Translations under genes and position numbers: made by a program | Part shown: in pieces, positions 1-5,092 of the stretch | How positions within the stretch are numbered: position 1 is the first letter of the stretch | How the letters are laid out: every line of letters begins with the position of its first letter | The notes under the pieces: model-generated | What the model was told of the DNA's origin: nothing | The model's input: the letters and a program-made list of their open reading frames with translations, nothing else | Database searches by the model: none | NCBI GenBank assembly: GCA_002492075.1 | Contig: DKXD01000147.1 | Coordinates: forward strand, 1-5,092 | Reading direction: 5' to 3' | DNA length: 5,092 nucleotides | Origin: Ruminococcaceae bacterium UBA7135 | GTDB taxonomy: Bacteria > Bacillota > Clostridia > Oscillospirales > Ruminococcaceae

Positions 1-1671
1 CAGCTTTGCCGTGCAGCTCATAAAGGGAGTTAAGAGTATCGTCATCTTGCGGTCGCGTTTGCTTGGGAGCGTCCTTGTGGACATAACGGCGGGCACCGTG
101 CAGCCGAAGCCTATCAGCATTGGCACTATGCTCCGCCCCGAAAGTCCTATCTTTCGCAGCAGCTTATCCATAAAGAACGCCACACGCGCTATGTAACCGC
201 TGTCCTCCATAATGGACAGAAAGAAGAACAGCGTCACGACTATCGGTAGGAAACTGAGAACTCCGCCGACCCCGCCGAAAATGCCGTCGATCACCAGCCC
301 GTGAAGCGTTTCGTTCACGTTGGAGTTTGTCATCCATTCGTCAACGGCATTTGCCAAAGCGTCTATGCCCGATTCCAGAAGATTTTGCAGAAACGCTCCG
401 ATAACGTTGAACGTCAGCACAAACACCGCCGCCATTATCAGAATAAAGCAGGGGATAGCCGTCCATTTTCCCGTGAGTACGCGGTCTATCTTTTCGCTGC
501 GCAGACGCTCCTTGCTTTGCGTCGGCTTTTTCACCGTCTGTTCGCAGACGTATTCGATATAGTCAAAGCGCATATCGGCGATAGCCGCGCTGCGGTCCAT
601 TCCGCCCTCGTGCTCCATTTGCACTACCGTGTGCTCGATAAGCTCCTTTTCGTTCTGGTCGAGCTGAAGCTGCTCTATTATCAGAGAATCGCCCTCGATC
701 GTTTTTGTTGCGGCGAATTGCAGCGGCAGCCCCGCTTTTTCCGCATGATCCTCGATTATGGACTCCACCGCGTGAATGGCTCTGTGGATAGCGCCCCCGT
801 GGTTGTCCTTGCTGCAAAAATCTCGTTTTTGCGGTTTTTCGCGGTATTTAGCTATGTGCAGAGCGTGTTCTATAAGCTCGTGAACGCCCTCGTTTTTCGC
901 GGCGGAAATAGGAATGACGGGTACGTTTAAAAGACTTTCCATTCCGTTGATATCAACCGCGCCGTGGTTTCCCGTCATTTCGTCCATCATATTCAGCGCG
1001 ATCACCATGGGAACGTCCATTTCCAGAAGCTGCATGGTGAGGTAGAGATTGCGCTCGATGTTGGTGGCGTCAACGATGTTGATTATCGCAGTGGGCTTTT
1101 CGGTGAGCACGAAGTTTCTTGAAACTATTTCCTCGCTGCTGTACGGCGACATTGAGTAGATACCCGGAAGATCCGTTACCAAAGTGTTTGGAAATCCCTT
1201 GATAGCGCCGTCTTTTCTGTCTACGGTAACTCCCGGGAAGTTGCCCACGTGCTGATTGGAGCCGGTCAGTTGATTGAAAAGAGTTGTCTTGCCGCAGTTC
1301 TGGTTTCCCACAAGAGCATAAGTGAGCTTTGCGCCGTCAGGCAGCGAGTCGCCGTCGTTTTTGCCGTGATACTTGCCGTCCTCGCCCAAGCCGGGGTGAG
1401 GCTTTGGATATATTCTGTCTATGTGTTTGTGTTGATTGCTACGCTTGTTTATAGGTTCTATGTCTATTCTGTCCGCGTCCTCAAGACGCAGCGTAAGCTC
1501 GTAACCGTGTATTTGCAGCTCCATAGGATCGCCCATGGGCGCGAACTTCACTACCGTTACCTCCGCGCCCGGGATAACGCCCATATCCAGAAAATGCTGC
1601 CGCAAAGCGCCTTCTCCTCCAACGCTCGTTATCACGGCGCTTTCGCCGATTTTAAGTTCCCTGAGTTTCAT
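1..1671 (-). CDS. feoB: FeoA-FeoB fusion ferrous iron transporter, C-terminus cut by window edge
   Basis: Imports Fe2+ across the cytoplasmic membrane; the G domain hydrolyses GTP. The reverse strand reads open for 557 codons from the ATG at 1671 to position 1. Residues 1-75 are a FeoA-like SH3 domain (LRQHFLDMGVIPGAEV; LQIHGYELTLR). A polar linker at about 76-114, rich in Lys and His, leads to the FeoB G domain: G1 GNQNCGKT at 122-129, G2 region GNFPGVTVD at 143-151, G3 DLPG at 167-170, G4 NMMD at 227-230, G5 SAA at 256-258. Asn125 matches the K+-coordinating Asn known in FeoB G domains. A helical domain spans about 265-395 and the membrane part starts near 403. The conserved GFGCTVPAVMSTR core motif lies at 521-533 and TPFMSC at 548-553. 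Roughly the last 250 residues of a usual fusion, with the second gate repeat, lie outside the window. The start is supported by GAGGT eight bases upstream. FeoA-FeoB fusions are known in clostridia and Bacteroidetes. No frameshift or lost motif is seen. Confidence 0.96.
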   Translation of the reverse strand, partial: MKLRELKIGESAVITSVGGEGALRQHFLDMGVIPGAEVTVVKFAPMGDPMELQIHGYELTLRLEDADRIDIEPINKRSNQHKHIDRIYPKPHPGLGEDGKYHGKNDGDSLPDGAKLTYALVGNQNCGKTTLFNQLTGSNQHVGNFPGVTVDRKDGAIKGFPNTLVTDLPGIYSMSPYSSEEIVSRNFVLTEKPTAIINIVDATNIERNLYLTMQLLEMDVPMVIALNMMDEMTGNHGAVDINGMESLLNVPVIPISAAKNEGVHELIEHALHIAKYREKPQKRDFCSKDNHGGAIHRAIHAVESIIEDHAEKAGLPLQFAATKTIEGDSLIIEQLQLDQNEKELIEHTVVQMEHEGGMDRSAAIADMRFDYIEYVCEQTVKKPTQSKERLRSEKIDRVLTGKWTAIPCFILIMAAVFVLTFNVIGAFLQNLLESGIDALANAVDEWMTNSNVNETLHGLVIDGIFGGVGGVLSFLPIVVTLFFFLSIMEDSGYIARVAFFMDKLLRKIGLSGRSIVPMLIGFGCTVPAVMSTRTLPSKRDRKMTILLTPFMSCTAKL

Positions 1672-1679
1672 TTGTATTG

Positions 1680-1684
1680 ACCTC
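1680..1684 (-). promoter_or_regulatory. Shine-Dalgarno site of feoAB
   Basis: GAGGT on the minus strand lies 8 nt before the ATG at 1671. This spacing fixes the start at the beginning of the FeoA domain. Confidence 0.8.
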
Positions 1685-1694
1685 GATTCGGTTA

Positions 1695-1712
1695 TCGCAA
1701 AATAGTTTGCGA
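1695..1712 (-). other. Hairpin in the feoAB 5' leader
   Basis: On the minus strand TCGCAAA-CTAT-TTTGCGA forms a perfect 7-bp stem with a 4-nt loop. It can be lengthened by pairing outer GTT with AAC across a 2-nt bulge (1691-1714). It sits in the predicted leader between the start site near 1736 and the Shine-Dalgarno site at 1680-1684. There is no U-tract after it, so it is not an intrinsic terminator. It could affect mRNA stability or translation, or be a second DNA operator. The structure is seen; the role is inferred. Confidence 0.5.
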
Positions 1713-1719
1713 ACACAGT

Positions 1720-1735
1720 GTTAGTGCTTGCTAAC
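1720..1735 (-). promoter_or_regulatory. Candidate operator (GTTAG-N6-CTAAC) at the feoAB start site
   Basis: A dyad with perfect 5-bp arms, GTTAG and CTAAC, around TGCTTG. It begins 7 bp after the -10 box, so it covers about +1 to +16 of the predicted transcript, a classic repressor position. Feo genes are usually repressed by Fe2+-bound Fur or DtxR-family proteins. The TTAG/CTAA half sites recall DtxR/IdeR boxes, but known IdeR boxes have closer GTTAG/CTAAC arms, so the assignment is tentative. It does not resemble a Fur box (GATAATGATAATCATTATC). Confidence 0.5.
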
Positions 1736-1742
1736 GATTTGT

Positions 1743-1771
1743 ATTATAACACAACATGATCGGTTTGTCAA
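1743..1771 (-). promoter_or_regulatory. Sigma-A promoter of feoAB
   Basis: On the minus strand the -35 box is TTGACA (1771-1766) and the -10 box TATAAT (1748-1743), both perfect consensus, separated by exactly 17 bp. The predicted start is near 1736, giving a leader of about 65 nt before the feoAB ATG. So strong a core promoter suggests control by repression, in keeping with the dyad just downstream. Confidence 0.88.
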
Positions 1772-1832
1772 GAGTTTTTTGAACAAATCGCGCGATAAAC
1801 TCGGCGAAAAGGTCGTTTTTTCGGAAAAGTAC

Positions 1833-1861
1833 TTGACAATAATATCCTGGTGTGCTATAAT
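1833..1861 (+). promoter_or_regulatory. Upstream sigma-A promoter P1 of the ABC operon
   Basis: TTGACA (1833-1838) and TATAAT (1856-1861), both perfect consensus, are spaced by 17 bp. The predicted start is near 1868, giving a leader of about 130 nt that carries both inverted repeats listed below. It lies exactly 85 bp upstream of P2. Confidence 0.85.
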
Positions 1862-1875
1862 GAACAAAGCAAACA

Positions 1876-1896
1876 GTGATATCATTTTGATATCAC
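1876..1896 (+). promoter_or_regulatory. Perfect 9-bp inverted repeat, candidate operator O1
   Basis: Arms GTGATATCA and TGATATCAC flank TTT. The dyad lies at about +9 to +29 of P1 and about 22 bp upstream of the P2 -35 box, so a bound protein could block P1 elongation or influence P2. It has no following T-tract and so is not a terminator. The cognate regulator is unknown and no regulator gene is in the window. Confidence 0.55.
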
Positions 1897-1917
1897 AAAA
1901 GAAATTTCAAAATATGC

Positions 1918-1946
1918 TTGACAAACGCAAAGAAATATGCTATACT
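1918..1946 (+). promoter_or_regulatory. Proximal sigma-A promoter P2 of the ABC operon
   Basis: TTGACA (1918-1923) and TATACT (1941-1946), one mismatch from consensus, are spaced by 17 bp. The predicted start is near 1953, about 48 nt before the ATPase ATG. The -10 box overlaps the left arm of the long inverted repeat at 1942-1970. Confidence 0.85.
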
Positions 1947-1970
1947 GTTTATAGCAAATATAAACAGTAT
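1942..1970 (+). promoter_or_regulatory. Perfect 12-bp inverted repeat over P2, candidate operator O2
   Basis: Arms ATACTGTTTATA and TATAAACAGTAT flank GCAAA with no mismatch. The left arm covers five of six bases of the P2 -10 box and the right arm ends 12 bp before AAGGAG. This is where a repressor would block RNA polymerase. Clostridial ABC exporter operons are often controlled by GntR (YtrA-type), MarR, PadR or TetR proteins, but the motif alone does not say which. In P1 transcripts the same repeat could form an AU-rich hairpin just upstream of the ribosome site. Confidence 0.65.
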
Positions 1971-1982
1971 TAACAGACCGAA

Positions 1983-1988
1983 AAGGAG
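1983..1988 (+). promoter_or_regulatory. Shine-Dalgarno site of the ABC ATPase gene
   Basis: AAGGAG lies 12 nt before the ATG at 2001, a rather long spacing. An in-frame TAA at 1995-1997 rules out any start further upstream, so ATG 2001 is the earliest possible start. Confidence 0.75.
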
Positions 1989-2000
1989 CGTTGATAATTT

Positions 2001-2903
2001 ATGGGATTATCGGTTGACAATATCGTCAAAAAATACGGCGAGAACACGGTAGTCGATCACCTGTCGTTCGAGATGAACGAGCCGGGCGTGTTTGCGCTGC
2101 TGGGAACGAACGGCGCGGGCAAGACCACCTCGATACGCATTATTCTGGGAATGTTGGCGGCGGACGGCGGTGAGGTAACTTGGGACGGAAAGCGTTTTTT
2201 GGCGGCGGAGAAGCCCGTGGGCTATCTCGCCGAGGAGCGCGGGCTTTATCCAAAGTACAAGATTATCGATCAGCTGGTGTATTTCTGCACGCTGCGCGGA
2301 ATGAACAAGGAGGGCGCTTTAAAAACGCTCGATTACTGGTTCGAGCGGCTGAACGTCACGGAATATAAGCAAAAACGCGCCGAGCAGCTTTCAAAGGGAA
2401 ATCAGCAAAAGATGCAGCTTATAGCGGCGCTCGCGCCCAATCCCGAACTGATCGTTCTCGACGAGCCGCTTTCGGGTCTTGATCCCGTAAACGCGGAGCT
2501 GTTCAAGTCCGTTATCCGCGAGGAGATAAAACAGAATAAGTACATCATAATGAGTTCCCATCAGATGGCGACAATAGAGGAGTTCTGCAAGGATATCGTT
2601 ATGCTCAACAAGGGAAAAACGGTATTGCAAGGCAACTTGAACACTATAAAGAAAGGATACGGCAGAGTGAAGCTCACCGTAAAAGCGGAGGGCGATATAA
2701 CACAGCTTGCGCGCGAGTGCGAGCTTACCGTAACCGAGGACACCCCCAACGGTACGAGCTTTAACGTAAAAAGTGAGGAACAGGCGCACAGGCTGCTTAA
2801 AATGATAATGGATAACAAGATACCTCTTATTAAATATGAGCTGCGTGAGCCGTCGCTTAACGAGATATTTATAGAAAAGGCAGGTGACAAGAATGAGGGC
2901 TAA
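2001..2903 (+). CDS. ABC exporter ATPase, NatA-like
   Basis: A 300-residue cytoplasmic ATPase that should power the permease encoded next. Walker A is GTNGAGKT (35-42), the ABC signature LSKGNQQ (130-136), Walker B LIVLDEP (150-156) with catalytic Glu155, D-loop SGLD (158-161) and the H-loop His187 in SSHQM. At the Q-loop the sequence is YLAEERGLYP (75-84): Glu stands where many ABC ATPases have Gln, which is common in the NatA/YhaQ branch. After about residue 215 comes a C-terminal domain of the DUF4162 type, ending in the usual EPSLNEIFI. Length is normal for the branch. The gene overlaps the permease start by 11 bp, which points to coupled translation. Family members export Na+, antibiotics or peptides; the substrate here cannot be told. 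Two promoters and two dyads lie upstream. Confidence 0.95.
   Translation: MGLSVDNIVKKYGENTVVDHLSFEMNEPGVFALLGTNGAGKTTSIRIILGMLAADGGEVTWDGKRFLAAEKPVGYLAEERGLYPKYKIIDQLVYFCTLRGMNKEGALKTLDYWFERLNVTEYKQKRAEQLSKGNQQKMQLIAALAPNPELIVLDEPLSGLDPVNAELFKSVIREEIKQNKYIIMSSHQMATIEEFCKDIVMLNKGKTVLQGNLNTIKKGYGRVKLTVKAEGDITQLARECELTVTEDTPNGTSFNVKSEEQAHRLLKMIMDNKIPLIKYELREPSLNEIFIEKAGDKNEG
2882..2886 (+). promoter_or_regulatory. Shine-Dalgarno site of the permease gene
   Basis: AGGTG inside the end of the ATPase gene, 6 nt before ATG 2893. It decides for ATG 2893 over the in-frame GTG at 2884. Confidence 0.7.
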
Positions 2904-4359
2904 GGGCTGGAGAAATGTTTTCTCATTCACGTTTTTGCAGTATATCAAGACAAAATCGTTTATCGTGGGAAATATAATAATATGCGTTATAGTTGCGGCT
3001 ATTTGCGTTTTGACGAACGTTCTGCCTGTCGCGATGAGCGGCTCGGATTCCTCCGATGTCGGCGATGAGAACGACCCGGGCACGGAGGTTAGCGACTTTT
3101 TCAAGGCAGGCGAGGTCAGCCTGTTCGATGAGGTGGAAATACTCGCCAAGGACGATAAAAGCACTCTTTCGGAGATATTCAAGGATCGCTTTTCCGAACC
3201 TCAAAGCTCTTTGGACGACGTTGTTGAAGAGCTTAAGACCACAGAGGCGATGAAGATCGCCGTGCAGATAACCGCCCGCACCGATAAAGACGGCAAGGTC
3301 ACGGGATATGAGGTTCGCAGCTATTATTCGTCTGCCGCAAAAGGCTCTGTGGACGAGTTAAACGGTGTAGTAGAGGAGCTTATCAACCGCCGAATTTTGC
3401 TGAACGCGGGCGTGTCCCCCGAAAAATACGAGGATACGCAGGTCTCCGTATTTACATCCAAGACGGAAGCCGGCGGCAAGAATCTCAATTCGATACAGGG
3501 AATGATAAATTATGCTCTGCCGATGTTGGTGTCTATCGTGCTGTTTATGTTTATTTTCACTTACGGCTCCGTGGTAGCGCAGAGCATAGCCACAGAGAAA
3601 ACAAGCCGCGTTATGGAACTTCTTCTCACGTCTGTGCGCCCGTTGGCGGTCGTTATCGGCAAGGTGCTTGCAATGGGACTTGTAAGCTTTTTGCAGTTCT
3701 TCCTGATGATTGGCGTAGGCGCGGCAAGCTTCGCAATATCCTCTCCGTTCGGCTGGATGAGCAAGGCAGCGGAGCTTTTGAAGAACCCCGAGATACAAGA
3801 CGCTCTTTCGCAAATGGGACAGTCGGGCGGAACGATCGGCGCGGTCGCGGGAGTGTCGTCTTCCGATATCGAGATAGCGCAGACAATGAACGAATTCACA
3901 AAGGTATTCACGCCGTTTAACATTGCTACTATCATTGTGATATTTATATTGGGCTTCCTGTTTTTCTCGCTTATCGCGGCGCTTATCGGCGCGTCTGTTT
4001 CTCGCATGGAAGACTTGCAGGCGGCAATGAGCCCCTACTCGCTTATCGGCGTGTTTGGAATGTACCTCGCGTACTTCCCCGTGATATTCAACGCGGACGC
4101 TTTGCAGTCGGGCGACGGCTCGGTGAATCCCGTGCAGCTGTTTTCGTATTATTGCCCCATAAGCTCGCCTTTTGCACTGCCGGGCGCGGTCATGGTGGGA
4201 ACGATCTCGCCGATGAACGTTTTGATATCAGTGCTTGTGCTGGCGGTGTTTGTGGTTCTTATCGCGATCGTGGTAAGCAAGGTTTACGAGGCTATCATAC
4301 TTCACAACGGCAATCGCATAAAGTTTGGCGACATAATCAAAATGGCGGTCAGAAAATGA
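2893..4359 (+). CDS. ABC-2 type exporter permease, NatB/YhaP-like
   Basis: A 488-residue membrane partner of the preceding ATPase. A first helix at about 23-45 is followed by a large domain (about 46-205) predicted outside the membrane. Further helices lie near 206-226, 252-283, 343-368, 381-400 and 442-466. The cytoplasmic segment SIATEKTSRVMELLLTSVRP (231-250) is the typical ABC-2/NatB motif that meets the ATPase. The topology of one helix, a big outer domain, then a helix bundle is that of the ABC2_membrane_3 group. It is somewhat longer than many NatB proteins (about 400 residues), partly through a polar, Gly/Ser-rich stretch at about 285-340 between helices. ATG 2893 is chosen because AGGTG (2882-2886) lies 6 nt upstream; a GTG at 2884 in the same frame would lie inside that site. 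The C-terminus is basic, as expected for a cytoplasmic end. Confidence 0.92.
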   Translation: MRAKGWRNVFSFTFLQYIKTKSFIVGNIIICVIVAAICVLTNVLPVAMSGSDSSDVGDENDPGTEVSDFFKAGEVSLFDEVEILAKDDKSTLSEIFKDRFSEPQSSLDDVVEELKTTEAMKIAVQITARTDKDGKVTGYEVRSYYSSAAKGSVDELNGVVEELINRRILLNAGVSPEKYEDTQVSVFTSKTEAGGKNLNSIQGMINYALPMLVSIVLFMFIFTYGSVVAQSIATEKTSRVMELLLTSVRPLAVVIGKVLAMGLVSFLQFFLMIGVGAASFAISSPFGWMSKAAELLKNPEIQDALSQMGQSGGTIGAVAGVSSSDIEIAQTMNEFTKVFTPFNIATIIVIFILGFLFFSLIAALIGASVSRMEDLQAAMSPYSLIGVFGMYLAYFPVIFNADALQSGDGSVNPVQLFSYYCPISSPFALPGAVMVGTISPMNVLISVLVLAVFVVLIAIVVSKVYEAIILHNGNRIKFGDIIKMAVRK

Positions 4360-4369
4360 CGAAAATGTA

Positions 4370-4398
4370 TTGACAATGTGATAAAATTGTGATATAAT
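4370..4398 (+). promoter_or_regulatory. Sigma-A promoter of the four-helix membrane protein gene
   Basis: TTGACA (4370-4375) and TATAAT (4393-4398), both perfect, are 17 bp apart, beginning 10 bp after the permease stop codon. The predicted start is near 4405, which is the foot of the terminator-like hairpin. The spacer and -10 box are made of two tandem 11-bp repeats. Confidence 0.85.
4377..4398 (+). repeat. Tandem 11-bp direct repeat within the promoter
   Basis: TGTGATAAAAT (4377-4387) is followed at once by TGTGATATAAT (4388-4398), matching at 10 of 11 positions. The second copy contains the -10 box. Copies one helical turn apart could be a binding site for a dimeric regulator, but the low base complexity also permits chance. 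Confidence 0.5.
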
Positions 4399-4400
4399 AT

Positions 4401-4440
4401 AAAAGAGCGTTCGGCAGAGCTTTCCACCGAACGCTTTTTT
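4401..4440 (+). terminator. Intrinsic terminator, possibly acting as an attenuator
   Basis: A perfect 9-bp stem, AGCGTTCGG (4406-4414) with CCGAACGCT (4427-4435), has a 12-nt loop and runs into a T6 tract (4435-4440). The A-run before the stem can pair with the T-run, lengthening it to 14 bp with one G-U pair. It should end transcripts of the ABC operon. It also lies right after the start site of the promoter at 4370-4398, so it may stop most transcripts heading into the next gene. The opposite strand carries CTCTTTTAT after the stem, so weak termination that way is possible too. Confidence 0.85.
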
Positions 4441-4448
4441 ACAAACAT

Positions 4449-4455
4449 AAGGGGG
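4449..4455 (+). promoter_or_regulatory. Shine-Dalgarno site of the four-helix membrane protein gene
   Basis: AAGGGGG lies 10 nt before ATG 4466. An in-frame TAA at 4448-4450 bars any earlier start. Confidence 0.75.
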
Positions 4456-4465
4456 CTTTCTTAAT

Positions 4466-5092
<627 letters not shown>

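Larger units (their letters stand above)
1672..2000. other. Divergent control region between feoAB and the ABC operon
   Basis: This 329-bp AT-rich stretch has no convincing gene. It holds one minus-strand promoter for feoAB, two plus-strand promoters for the ABC operon, and several inverted repeats, listed separately. The feoAB -35 box and the first ABC -35 box are about 60 bp apart. That interval (1772-1832) shows only a perfect 10-bp palindrome ATCGCGCGAT at 1787-1796 and no clear promoter element. A plus-strand reading frame crosses the region but lacks a ribosome site. Confidence 0.8.

Noticed and set aside
301..930. Plus-strand open frame of 209 codons
   Set aside because: It lies opposite the clear feoAB coding frame, has no recognisable domain and has no promoter or ribosome site of its own.
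1787..1796. ATCGCGCGAT palindrome between the divergent promoters
   Set aside because: Only 10 bp and not placed on any promoter element; too short to call an operator.
1805..1823. CGAAAA...TTTTCG hairpin as a terminator
   Set aside because: The stem is only 6 bp and mostly A-T, with no proper T-tract after it and no gene ending there.
1728..1973. Plus-strand open frame of 81 codons across the control region, including a 37-codon version from ATG 1860
   Set aside because: No Shine-Dalgarno site, the 1860 ATG overlaps the P1 -10 box, and the frame runs through both promoters and inverted repeats. Composition is that of AT-rich intergenic DNA.
2884..2892. GTG 2884 as an earlier permease start
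   Set aside because: The GTG lies inside the AGGTG ribosome site that is well placed for ATG 2893.
2391..3182. Minus-strand open frame of 263 codons opposite the ABC genes
   Set aside because: It is a shadow of the ATPase and permease frames, which carry all expected motifs; it crosses their junction and shows no family signature.
4223..4230. TGATATCA inside the permease gene, matching half of O1
   Set aside because: An 8-bp palindrome inside a coding region with no second half; chance is the simpler reading.

Overview
The window looks like chromosomal DNA from an anaerobic, low-to-mid GC Bacillota, most likely a gut-type clostridium. This is inferred from purine-rich Shine-Dalgarno sites, textbook TTGACA-17-TATAAT promoters, a fused FeoA-FeoB ferrous iron transporter and a NatA/NatB-type ABC exporter. 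No rRNA, tRNA, mobile element or CRISPR array is visible, and species cannot be assigned from the sequence.

Layout. Positions 1-1671 (minus strand) hold the N-terminal 557 codons of a FeoA-FeoB fusion that runs off the left edge. Positions 1672-2000 are a 329-bp divergent control region. It holds a perfect sigma-A promoter for feoAB with a GTTAG-N6-CTAAC dyad at its predicted start site and a hairpin in the leader. Facing the other way are two tandem, near-perfect sigma-A promoters 85 bp apart, each followed or overlapped by a long perfect inverted repeat. Positions 2001-4359 (plus strand) are a two-gene operon, an ABC ATPase and an ABC-2 permease overlapping by 11 bp. Positions 4360-4465 hold another perfect sigma-A promoter whose predicted start falls at the foot of a strong intrinsic terminator hairpin. 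Positions 4466-5092 start a four-helix membrane protein with a C-terminal YPQQG repeat tail that runs off the right edge.

How it fits together. FeoAB imports Fe2+ across the cytoplasmic membrane, using GTP in its G domain. The ABC pair probably forms an exporter of the Na+/drug/peptide class, though its substrate is unknown. The divergent promoters may be separately controlled: the feoAB dyad is a candidate metal-repressor site, and the ABC-side dyads are candidate sites for a repressor not encoded here. The last gene has its own promoter but shares a terminator with the ABC operon, so its expression may be limited by attenuation. The most interesting parts are the regulatory regions; the genes belong to known kinds, except for the uncharacterised YPQQG-tail protein.
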